Source: Rhizophlyctis rosea
Lineage: Eukaryota; Chytridiomycota; Chytridiomycetes; Rhizophlyctidales; Rhizophlyctidaceae
Assembly (NCBI GenBank): GCA_027596075.1
Contig: JADGJC010000198.1
Span: 354 to 64,353, forward strand
DNA: 64,000 nt
Direction of reading: 5' to 3'
Shown: positions 47,363 to 58,900 of the stretch, one piece after another
Position numbering within the stretch: position 1 is the stretch's first letter
How the letters are laid out: each line of letters opens with the position of its first letter
Translations under genes and position numbers: made by a program
Notes under the pieces: model-generated
Seen by the model: only the letters and a program-made list of their open reading frames with translations
The model's database searches: none
What the model was told of the DNA's origin: nothing

Positions 47363-48366
47363 AAGTCATTCTAGTCCGTGTGAACTGTACGATAATTGTA
47401 TTATATGGAACTGAACATCCTTTTGTAATCGAACCACCGTCCAGGATGAGGTTATATTGATCGCGCAGCGCATCGCTTCTTTTGAATGTGTACGACAACT
47501 GAATGCGATGCGTGGACGGCGGTCACCCACATACGTCCCCATTTTCGGTGTTGAGGAACGATCAGCCGAAATGCGGTAAACATGGAGGAGAGGTGGAAAA
47601 AAAGAGAGATCAGTACTCCTTCCAAAGAAAGTGCCGCCTACAAGCTTTGTTAACCCAGGAGAAACACTCCAACGTGCGGTTCATATCTTCCACCATACGA
47701 ACGACACATCGTTTGCTCATCTTACACTTCAGACCCAAAAAGGGCTGATTCCTAACGATCGACTCAGCAGGTGGTATGTTGGAATGTTACCACTTGTGTC
47801 TTGCCAAATGTCGTCTTCACGTTGTGTACATAGCCGCAAGGATGTTGCGGGTGGCGGTTATCCAACGTATTGCGAGGATTGTGGGGATCTTGTCGTTCGG
47901 TGGAAGATAGTTGTCCCCGTTTGATGGTGGGCTGCTCATTCTGTGCCCGACACCCAATCTGGCAGAGAGGCACTGATACTTAGCTTGGAAGACGAGCGCG
48001 TCACACCGTGTTGTTCGTCGAAAATCAAGAGAGTATTGTTTGGCGGGCTACGTAAATAGAAAGAAGAGGATCCTAGAATGGGAATTGGGATGGAACAAAG
48101 AGTGGGAGTTGTGATGTGGGCCTTTTTGAACGCTGGTCTGCGACGGCACAGCCAAATGGCGCAGTGAAACCGTGCGCCACAGGCCCAGCATCCCTTCAAA
48201 TAGCATCGCGTCATTTCTACACTTTACTGCAAACTCATCTATCCTCCACATTTCATCATTCCCTTATATATAGCAGCACAACATTGCTACCTACCCTACG
48301 ACCAGTTACCGACGTCCGACGCCAAACCAATTCCACTACTCGCACACTACTCACACTTTCCGCACA
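47363..48366. other. Intergenic region upstream of LanC-like gene
   Basis: 1 kb without a supported gene. TATATATAG at about 48270 lies about 95 bases before the LanC-like ATG and could be its TATA element. Confidence 0.4.
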
Positions 48367-49939
48367 ATGAGCGACCGCTACATCCCCAACCCCTGGCTCA
48401 ACGACCCCCTCCCCACAACACCCCCAGCAGCCCTCTCAATACCCGAACGCGCCCAACTTGAAGCCGCCATAGCCCACTGCGCCTCTCAGATACTGCGAAA
48501 CAATACTGATGAGTCCGGAGACATCTACGTCGGGCTATCGGGCCTCGCATACATGTATTGGAAGCTTGCAGACGGAGGCACTGACCCACCTCTGGGCGTG
48601 GGGTCAGAGAAGACGCGTTGCGAGGATGTTGCGAAGGCTTTGGTGAGGAGAGCTTTACAGGGTGTGGGAAGGGAGAAGCATGTTGGGTTCATTTGTACTG
48701 ACGCAGGTGGGTATGTCAATGATCTGCATCTGTCCTTTCCCCTGGCATGAACATCAACAGCTCTCGGCGTATTCAGGAACTTTGGCCTTGGGAGCAGTCT
48801 TGTTGCCTGAACGGAAAGCTGAATGTCTGGCACAACTGAAATCGCTCAGTCAACGTGCCCTCTCATCTTCAGAATGGAGTGAAGTCCTATACGGTCGTGC
48901 AGGTGGGTCACTGGTCGTCTGCGCCACCACGTGCACCCCACAAATTACTCACCTTCCCACCAAGGCTTCCTCTACACAATCTCCTTCCTCACAACCCACC
49001 TCCCACCGAACGTCAACCCACTCGCCCAACAATCTCTCCCAATCGCACAATCCATTCTCCGCTCCTCCGCCTCGTCAAATCCACCCTACGTCTGGTCATG
49101 GCACGACAAACAGTACTTGGGCGCCGCACATGGCACCCTGGGTATTCTTACCATGCTCTTGCATGTCATTGATGACTTGGATGAGTCTGAGCGGGGAGGT
49201 GTGCGTGCGACGTTGGATTGGGTTGCAGATCAGGTGCTGGAGTTGGAGGGTGGGTGGCCGAGTTCGGTGGAGAGTGAGAGTGGAGGGGAGAGGTTGGTAC
49301 AATGGTAAGAACGTAGTTGAGCGGTATGGTCTTCATCGCGGTTGATTACGAGACCGGTACTTACCGTCCACAAGGTGCCATGGTCCGCCAGGAGTTGTCA
49401 TCTGTATGAGTAAGGCGTTTGAGGTTCTGGGAGACGCAAAGTACATCGAGGCGGCCAAGGCGGCGGCGGAGGTTGTGTGGAAGAAAGGTAAGGTAGTTTG
49501 TATTGAAATGCAGGGGATCGTGCACAAACTCTGTTATCCGTGGCTCTCTACATTGACCACTTTGCATTGATACAGGCCTTCTCCGGAAAGGGATTGGTCT
49601 ATGCCACGGAATCAGGTAAAGCAACGTCGTGTTCAGTTTTACTAATCGACCAAAAAGCCTTCCATCTCAATCACTCCACACCAAATCAGCGGCAACGCCT
49701 ACGCCTTCCTGCACCTCCACGCAGCCACCAACGACCCCCTCCATTGGCATCGGGCCATCCGCTTTGCTTTCTTCATGCTGGACTGGGAACAAGCAACGGA
49801 AAGGGGCGACTTGAGCATTCCCGACCGGCCGTGGTCGTTGTTTGAAGGTGCGGGTGGGGCGGTGATGTTCTGGAGGGATGTGGTGAGGGTTGCGGATGGG
49901 AAGGGGTTGGAGGGGTTTCCGTGTTTTGCGGATGTGTAG
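48367..49939 (+). CDS. LANCL: LanC-like protein (LANCL)
   Basis: Zinc protein of the lanthionine-synthetase C-like family. Eukaryotic LANCLs couple glutathione to dehydroamino acids in damaged proteins. ATG at 48367 (MSDRYIPNPWLND). The double alpha-barrel Gly motifs appear in order: DIYVGLSGLAYMYWKLA (about 48525), VLYGRAG (about 48885), YLGAAHGTLGILTMLLH (about 49115-49165). The zinc site is complete: WCHGPPGVVICM (about 49375, split by an intron) and GLCHG-ISGNAYAFL (about 49595 and 49690, also split). The C-terminus has DRPWSLFEGAGGAVMFW and ends FADV with TAG at 49937-49939. Length about 400 residues fits the family. Several introns interrupt exactly these glycine loops. Confidence 0.93.
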
Positions 49940-50265
49940 GATGGGGTTCTCTGCAGGTTGGCAGTTGTACATAGGTTTTGTATATAGGGTGGGGTATGTA
50001 TAGTAGTTTTAGTGAGGGATGAAATGCTGGTGTTGGGAATTTGACTTGCAGTCCTGTACTTTGAGAATAAAATTGCAGTTCGATATAGGGATGAATGAGA
50101 CAGTCGAGCTTTTGGCACTCGGTATCCATACGGGTCCTTTTCTGTGTACGATTGGCCGGCTTTCCATGAAACTGGACTTCCCACAAAACAAAGAGAAAAC
50201 TTCTATTTCTATATCTAAGGATCTTCTAAACAGTCTCTGCCTCCATCAAAGAACACACGGAACAC

Positions 50266-52751
50266 TCAAACCTCACCAAACTCCTCCAAAACCCTCCCCA
50301 GCGCCTCAGGATCCTCCTCAAACCTCCTCAACCCACCCCTCAAAACCTCACCCACAATCCCAAACCCAGCCATTTGCGTCGGCCACAACGCAATCGCCTC
50401 ATCCGCCCTATCCAACACAAACTCTAAACACCTCGCACGTGCAGCCGCGTGGAGGAACGTGTCGTCGTTCAAGAGCGACGCTACATCCTCCGAGTTTTGA
50501 GCTGCCATGAGGTGCGTGAGGGTTTTACGGATTGTGCGGGGGNNNNNNNNNNGGTCGCAATCCGGGTGCCGCGGGGCGGGGGGGCCGGGGGGTTGGTTGG
50601 GGGGGGGGATTTGTGGGGGGGGCTGGTCACGGGCGTTGGCGGGGGGGGGGGGGTCGGTTGGGGTATGAGGTGAGGAAGTTGGTTGCGAGGGTGGAGTGGG
50701 TGCGGGTTTTGTGGAGCGGGGTGGGGAGGTAGAGGGTTGTGATGAGGAACCAGAATGTTGGGGTTGTGGTGTAGTTTATAGGTGTGAAGAGGGTTGATGT
50801 GGGGAGGAAGAGGGTGAGGGAGGATATGAGGCGGAGGTAGAGGGCTGGGGGAGTGCGGAGGGGGGAGGTGTAAGAGTAGTTCTGTATGAGGGTTGAGAAG
50901 TTGAAGGTCATTAATGTCAATGAGAGTTGCGGGTTTCTTATCTATTGAGAAGGGAAAACAAACCTTGTAAATTTCATCCAGAACTTCCACATCCGAGTTG
51001 AGGACGTCAATGAGTTCTGCTTCGGTTAGGCCGTCCGGAGCGCAGACGGCGAGGTAGGAAAGCGCATGAGATACCAACACGCGGCCATACGATTTTTCGA
51101 GCTTCAAAAGTTGCTGTTGCAGGAGATCCTCCACAGTGGGAGGCAAAACGGTTTGGTTCGGTGGTGTGTACTACCGTCATTCGATAGAAGTCAGGATCTC
51201 ATGTGATCAGGAAGCTTCCAGTATGGACACATCAAACTTACCGCATTCCACAACCTCGCAACGCCCCACGCAACTTTTGCATAATACGCCGTCCCATTCT
51301 GCTTACAAGCTTCCACCAACACCTTCTCCTGATGTTGAGTCAAATTCCTCATATCCCCACCCCTCAACCTCTCCAAAACCTCCTCAACACCACCCTCCCT
51401 CTCCAATTCCACCTCACTCTCCCCCTCACCCTCCTCATCACCACCCAACTGCCCACTCTCATACCTCTTCAAAAGCCCCTCCGCAACAACCCGACAAACC
51501 CCATCACAAAATTCTCGAATGTAGTCCGCTTGAACGGGTTGTTCGAGCGGGTTGAACCCCACGCCTCGAATCCAGGGGACTTGGAGCGTGGATGTGGGCG
51601 TGAGCCGGTGACGGAGCGATTTGTATCGTTCTACGGCGTCGACGTCAAGTCGGGCGCCAACCATGTCACAATACTCGCGCGCTAAATCCGGGTGTTGGTC
51701 AACGTCCACTTCGATTTTGTTGGTGAAGTCGCGACTGGGAATGAAGGAGGGAGTGAGATGTTAAGCTTATGGTGAAACCTCAGACAATCCATCATTGCAA
51801 AACTTACACAAACACCATCCCCTTCTTCTCCGCACCACTCACAACATCAACAACATCCTCAACCCCCGCCCTCAAATACTTCTCCCTCCCCTCCTCGCCC
51901 AACACCACTGACCCCTCAACCAAAAGCCTCCGCAACCTCCCCTCAACACTCCCCCACTCCTCCCTCGCCATCCGCGCCTCCTTCCCCTCTCCACTCCGGT
52001 AATCAGGTAACACCACATCAACACCCTGCAAAGCATAGGACGCCGGTCTCATGTTCATATCAAGCCTATACCACTCTTGCAAAAGCTGTAGATCCCCCGC
52101 GCGTTCAGCGTTGTTGCTTGTACCGAGGCGTTGGAAGATTCTGTTAAACTCGGATTTCTCGATAATGGTGGGGAGGGGCCGGTGGGAGAGTTTGTTGCCC
52201 ATAATGACGATGGAAGTTGTGGTCGTCGAGGTAGATTTTAGGGTGGAGAGAATAAGAGGATGTAAGGTGTGGTCTTCATTTGCGGATGTGGAGTCGCGGA
52301 GACCTGAGGAGAGGTCTAGTGGGAGGAAGTCGTATCCTAGTGTACGGCAGAATTGTTTGAGGTAGGGGTATACGTCAACAGCGAGGGCGTTGCGTTCCCA
52401 TTCTGTGTCTGGGCCGGTGGAGGTTATGAGAAGTTTTATAGTTTTGTTGATGGTGGTGGTGGTGGGTGGGTGGGTGACAGCTGCAGTACTGGCACGTGCG
52501 AGGAGTTGAGCGAATTCCGGGCGTTCTGCGCGGGGGTGGGGGCCAAAGTCCGTGAAGAGTTTTGGACCGGTGTATGGTTGGACGGCGGTATCAGTTTCTT
52601 CAGACAGAGGGGTGAAGACAGGTGTGAGTGTTGGAGGTCCTGGACGGTGGGGTTTTCCAGCCAGAAAGGTGGTGTTGATCTTGAGAGGTTGGCCTACTGG
52701 AGGGGAGCATGTGGAGAAAGGCCTGTCAATACACGTTGCGATGCATCGCAA
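50266..52751 (-). CDS. NWD1-like protein without visible NACHT P-loop
   Basis: Resembles the N-terminal and winged-helix parts of NWD1/TEP1-type STAND proteins. The first usable codon at 52751 is not ATG, so the start is unresolved. Segments: WERNALAVDVYPYLKQFCRT (about 52400) and VIMGNKLSHRPLPTIIEKSE (about 52200), the DUF4062-like pattern; then VFVRDFTNKIEVDV after an intron, VPWIRGVGFNPLEQPV, LTQHQEKVLVEACKQNG (about 51330). The next exon has LPPTVEDLLQQQLLKLEKS and HALSYLAVCAPDGLTEAEL (about 51140-51010), the post-NACHT winged-helix signature. No G-x4-GK[ST] is seen between these parts. The 3' part crosses a 10-N gap (50543-50552) in G-rich DNA and ends MAAQNSEDVASL...EEFGEV at 50266, with no WD repeats. 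Function unknown. Confidence 0.65.
50543..50552. other. Assembly gap (10 N)
   Basis: Ten N bases flanked by long G runs on the plus strand (50541-50660). The gap lies inside the NWD1-like gene. Confidence 0.99.
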
Positions 52752-52956
52752 CCAACCAATATCTCACGTTCCCCAGCCAGTGATGCAACAGTTCAACAAT
52801 CAACAAGACACCTCCACACAACTCCACGCAAATCAGATATAAAGAAAATGGAAATAAACAAAAACAAATATATTTTGATCTAACGCCTAATTTTCATCAC
52901 ATCGTAACTTGTTCCCACACTCATCATGAAAAAAAACCCCTTCCCCCCACAACTGC

Positions 52957-55900
52957 TCACAACCCCTCCGGCGCCACGGGATATGCATTAACCTGCTCAT
53001 ACCAACCTTCACGGAACGTCACTCCCTTCTTCCCCTCAACCTTCCTCAAACTGCTCTTACTCCCCTTCTCCTGCTTGTTCTCCCCACCCAAACTCTGCAC
53101 CAAATGGAAATCCGCAACAGTCTGATTCAACTGTCTCTCCCTCAACTCCAAAAGCTCCACCAGCTCCCCGTAAGTGTATAACCCCTTAGTGGTGATCTGG
53201 TTGGAAGCCATGAGGTGGAAGTCTGCGATGGTTTGGTTTAGTTGTTGTTCCCTTAATGAGAGGAGGGAGAGGAGTTCGGTGTAGGTGTAAGGGCCGACGC
53301 GTTCAGTGGAGTGGTCGAGAGTGGCCTGAGTTGGGAGATGGAGAGACGGAGGTCGTTAGCAACGGATTGGGCTTCGGATTGGAGGAGGGAGAGGAGAGCG
53401 GTGGTTTCATGGGAGGCTCCACCCAGGTGGAGATCCTTCAATGTGGAGAGAATTGAACGGAATTCATGGGCACACACCTGAGCCTCATTGCGGAAATGTT
53501 CGGCGAGGGCCTTGAATTGGTCGCGTTCGCGTTCAACGGTGGTAGCATCGGTAGATGTGATGTCCCGGATGGTGGAGCTTCCGTTTGCAATCTATAGGGG
53601 CGCCACTGTATAAGCGAAGAGCCTTTGGACGGCGTAATAATGTAACAACACGCACCTGCTGCAAAGCCTTCGTCTCATACCCAAAGTTCTCCGCAAGATC
53701 CTTATAAGACTGCAAAGCCCTAACCTCATAACCCAAATTCTCCGCAAGCGCCCTGTACGACTTCAACGCACGCGCCTCAGCCGCAAAGTGCTCCGCCAAA
53801 GCCTTGTGCTGCTCCAAAGCATGCACCTCCTTGCCAAAGTGTTCCGCAAGAGTCTTGTATTGATCACGTTCCCGCGTGATAGACTTCAAGTCAACAGATT
53901 CTTGAAGTGCGGCGGCCTCGTGACGGAAGTGTTCGGCAAGAGCTTGGTATTGGTGGTATTCTCGTTGAATTCCGGAGAGGTCGTCGGTGGAGATGGTGCG
54001 TTCGATGGGGGCGATGGAACGGTCGGTGGAGGTGCCAGATTCGTATTTGTGGATCAGGGTGCGGAAGTACTCCCGGTGTTGGCTGATACGTTGAATGGTC
54101 TCGGCGTCCAGGGATTTTTCGTCCTCGAGCTTGGCAATGACGCGGCGGAAGTATTCGCGGTGTTGAGAAATCCTGGTGATGGTGTCGGCTTGGCTGACCA
54201 ATTGAGCCTCAAGCTGCAGACGGAAATCATAAGTATCCATCCCCCAACGTTGCTCCAATAAAAACTCAACCAACCTTCTCATTATCACGACGGAGGTAAT
54301 CACGGTGTTGCTCGACCATCTCCAAGGTCTGCTTGTAGCTCGGGAGCGCAACATCGACAAATTGCGAAGCCTCAAGCTTCTCTAGGGTACGGCGCAAGTA
54401 GCCGATGTGCTGGGAAACACGTTGGTTGGTGGCCGCATTATTGACGTTCTCAAGTTCCGCCTAAATGGAAATCGTAAGTATAAGGTATCAAAACTTTGGA
54501 TGAGCACCAGATTGCAACTCCTACCTTCTCGACAGCCTTACGAAGGTACGCATTATGGTGACTCAACCTATCAATGGTCTCTGCCTGACTGTTGATGACA
54601 TCCTCAAGCTATATCACAGAGTCCAAAATCAATAAAACATTCACCGCCAACACGCTACGCCAAGAACAAACACACCTTGCCATTGTCAGCCCTAAGGTAA
54701 TCCCTGTGCTGTCCAACCATTTCCAAAGTCTTGACATGGCTAGAAAGACCCGCAAGTTCCGGCGACGCGTCCACCTTATGCAGGGTGTTACGGAGATAAG
54801 CAATGTGCTGAGTGATACGCTTGTTCGTCTCGGCGTTGTTGATGTTCTCGACTTCGGCACGTTCGCAGGCCTTGCGGAGGTAGGCGTTGTGGCTGGAGAG
54901 ACGGTCGATGGTGGCGGAGAGGTTCTTGATCGTGTCCTCGAGCTGAGGAAAAGTTGTTAGCCTCATGGTGCACCGATCACGACAGCAAACAAGACGGCAC
55001 CGACATACCCTCTCATTGTCCCTCCTCAAGTAGTCCTTGTGCTGTTCAACCATCTCAACCGTCCTCACATGAGTCGAAAGTCCGTCAACCTTGGCATTCT
55101 CGCGGCGGAGATAAGCAATGTGCTGAGAGACACGCTTGTTCGTCTCGGCGTTGTTGATGTTCTCGACTTCGGCACGTTCGCAGGCTTTGCGGAGGTAGTC
55201 ACGGTGGCGACTGACACGGTCGAGTTGTTCGGAAAGGTCCTTGATTTTGTCCTCAAGCTGTGGACAGAAAGACCGGGTTTCTTGAATAAGAAGCGCGCGC
55301 TGCAAAGTTGAAAGTCGACAAAACTTCTTACCCTAGCGTTATCAGCACGCAAGTAATCCCTGTGCTCGCCAACCATCTCAAGGCTCCGGACATGAGTATG
55401 CAACCCATCAACCTTCTCCCCTTGTTGACGCAAGTACGCAATGTGCTGCGAAATCCTCATATTCGTCTCCGCCAAGTTGATGTTCTCAACCTCAGCCTTC
55501 TCACACGATTTGCGAAGATAATCCCGGTGGCGCGTAACACGTTCCAATTCACCCGACAAAGTCTTGATAGTCTCCTCAAGCCTTTCATTATCAGCACGGA
55601 GGTAATCCTTGTGCTGTTCGACCATCTCCACGGTGCGGACGTTGGTGGAGCGACCGTTGGCGTTCTCGGCTTGACGACGGAGGTAGCTGATGTGCTGGCT
55701 AACACGCTTGTTGGTTTCCGCAAGGTTTATGTTGTCGACTTCGGCCTTTTCGACGGCTTTACGGAGGTAGGAGTTGTGGTGACTTAAACGGTCAATGACT
55801 TCCGCTTGGCCCTTGATGACATCTTCGAGCTTTTGGTTGTCATTGCGGAGGTAGTCCTTGTGCTGCTCAACCATTTCCACGGTGCGGGTGTGAGAGGAAA

Positions 55901-58900
55901 GACCCACGTTGGGGGTGGATTCCACTTGTTGCAAGGTACGGCGGAGGTAGTTGATGTGTTGGTTGATACGCTTGTTGGTTTCGGCAAGGTTGATGTTTTC
56001 GACCTCGGCTTTCTCGACGGCCTTGCGGAGGTAGGAGTTGTGGTGCGTCAAACGGTCAACCACTTCGGATTGGTATTTAAGGGCATCCTCGAGCTGGTGA
56101 AGGGACATCGTTAAGAATGATGAAAACTGCGATGTGAACAGCATTTTTACACGTACCCTGCCGTTATCAGCCCTCAAATAGTCCCGGTGGTCGCCGACCA
56201 TCTCCAAGGTCTTGACGTGGCTCGAAAGGCTGACACCAACGAATTGGGTAGCCTCGAGCTTCTCGTTGGCACGGCGAAGGTACGAACGGTGTTGTTCAAT
56301 GCGCTTGTTCTCCTCGGCATTGTAGACGTTTTGCAATTCGGCCTACAATTATTTGACATGTTAAGACGCTTACAAAGAGAATGCTAACGAAAGAACGTCA
56401 CAAATTTCTTACCTTCTCAACAGCCTTCCTCAAATAATCGCGGTGGCGAGAAACACGGTCAATGATTTCCGCCTGGCTTTTGACAAAATCTTCAAGCTAA
56501 AAACCACACCACGCTCAGTCAGTACACAATCACTCCTCACATCCTCACATCACCAAAAACTCACCTTCTCATTGTTCCTCCTCAAGTAATCACGGTGCTG
56601 TTCAACCATCTCCAACGTCTGCTTGTAGCTAGACAGCCCCACTTGCGAGTCAGCTTCCACCTTCGCCAAGGTGCGACGGAGGTAGCTGATATGTTGCGTA
56701 ACACGCTTGTTGGTCTCGGCATTGTTCACATTGTCCAACTCAGCCTTCTCGACTGCGCGGCGGAGGTAGGAGTTGTGGGCGGAGAGACGGTCGATGGTGA
56801 AGGCTTGGGATTTGAGGGTTTCTTCGAGCTGATGTGAGAAGCAACAGCAGATGTCAGTAAAAGTGAGACTCTGAAGCCAGCTCAATTGATTACTCACCCT
56901 CTGGATTTCAGCCCTCAAATAATCGCGATGTTGTCCAACCATCTCCAAACTTTTTACGTGACTAGACAAGTTCCCATGCACATACTGCGTAGCCTCATAC
57001 CCCTCAACAGTCCTCCTCAAATACTCACGATGCTCCTCAACCCTCTTCGCAACCGCAGCCCGCTCAACAATCTCCCACTCAGTCTTATCATGCGCCTTCC
57101 GAAGGTACGCATTATGCTGCCCAAGACGTGTAACCTCTCCCTTCAATTCAGCGTTCTCGTACTCCAACTTGCCAATAGCACGACGGAAGTACTCGCGGTG
57201 CTGGGAGACGCGCTTGAAGTCTTCGGCCTTGACGAGGTCGGCGGCGTCACGGATGTCGTGTTGCTTGGCGAGGTAGTCGCGGTGGTGGGTGATGCGTTCG
57301 AGTTGGTGGTAGACGTCTGATTCGGGGAGGGTGGCGATGGCGCGGGTGGTGGCAATGTAGACGGGGAGGACGGCCAGGACGGCCGGGACGGCAGGAGCGG
57401 CGTAGACGGGCAGGGACCTCTCCTTGTCAGCAGCAGGAGCCGGGGCTTGAGCAGCACCCAATCCCGCAACGATCTTCGCCTCCAAGTCGTTGTTGACACG
57501 GCGGAGGTATTCACGGTGTTGGCTGATACGGTGCTTGTCAGCAGCGAGACCGACTTCGCGCCACTCGGCCTTGTCCAGAGCTTTGCGGAGGTAGTCACGG
57601 TGGTCAGTGACACGGTTGCATTCAGTGATCTTGTCCAACAACTGGTTCTCGAGCCTCTCAATGCATCCACGGAGGTAGTCACGGTGCTGTTCAACACATT
57701 CAATGGGAAGCGGGTGGGACCGGACGTAGGCGATTTGGATACCGTCCAAAGAGTTGTACCGACGGAGGTAAGCGTTGTGCTGGTTCAAACGAAGAATCGT
57801 CTCGGCATCCACTTCCTTCTCATGTTCAAGCTTGTGGATCAACCGACGGAAGTATTCACGGTGTTGAGAAATACGTTGGATAGTCTCGGCTTGCTGGACT
57901 TGTTCGAACTCCATCTTATGGATCAAACGACGGAAGTATTCGCGGTGCTGGCTGACACGGGTGAGAGTTTCGGCGTGTTGAACATGGTCATGTTCCAACT
58001 TGTGGACCAAGCGGCGGAAGTATTCGCGGTGTTGGGAGATACGTTGGATGGTTTCCTTGTCTTGGAGTTTCTCGTGCTCGAGTTGGGCGATGCAGCGGCG
58101 GAAATATTCGCGGTGTTGGCTGATACGGTTGATGGTCTCGGCGTCGGCACTCTTCTCCGCTTCGAGCTTTTCGATGTACTTCTTCAAGTAGTCGCGGTGG
58201 AAGGTCACACGTTCCAAATCAGCCTCAACGTCGGATGAGGTGGAAACGCTGGATTCGCGGCGCGGGAGTGGGGTGGACGGAGGAGACGGGAAGAAGTCAC
58301 GAGTGGCAGATGCGGGAGTGATTGGCGGGGTTGCAAGGCTGGATGCAGCGGCAGCGGAAGCGGCGGCGATGGCGAATTGCGCGGCGGTGGGCTTGCCTTC
58401 AAAGACGGGCCGAGCTTCGTAGATAGAAGAAGCATCGCTGATGGCACGGCTACGTTCGACGACCTTGGGGGTAGCAACTTCAACGCGGAGAGCAGTGATG
58501 CGTTCTTGCTCAGAGCGGTTGATGTGCTCGCGCAAGTAGTTCCTGTGGTCCTCGAGGCGCACAACGTGGTGGTGAAGAGAGAAGTTCTCCCATTCGGCCT
58601 TCTCGTTGTGCTTGCGAAGGTAGTCACGGTGGTCGCTAAGACGTTGCACAGTTTGGTAAAGGTCGGTGTTGATGTACTCTTGCTTGTCAGCATACTTCCG
58701 GAGGTAGTTGTTGTGGGCGGTAAGACGGACGATTTCAGCGCAGAGTTGAGGAACGTAAGAAAGTTCCAACTGTTGGCTGTTCTTCAAGAGGTAATCGCGG
58801 TGGGTGGCAATTCGGTTCAATGAGGCATAGATGGATGGAATGGTAGTGAATTCGAGCTTGTGGCTGTAGTCGGCAAGGTAGTCGCGGTGCTTGGTCACAC

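Noticed and set aside
50560..50660. G-runs as telomeric or functional quadruplex DNA
   Set aside because: They lie inside a coding exon beside an assembly gap; low-quality sequence is the simpler explanation.
53788..54261. Plus-strand ORFs antisense to the coiled-coil gene (also 55308-55787 and 57447-58238)
   Set aside because: Their repeats mirror the minus-strand modules; they are shadows of a strongly periodic gene.
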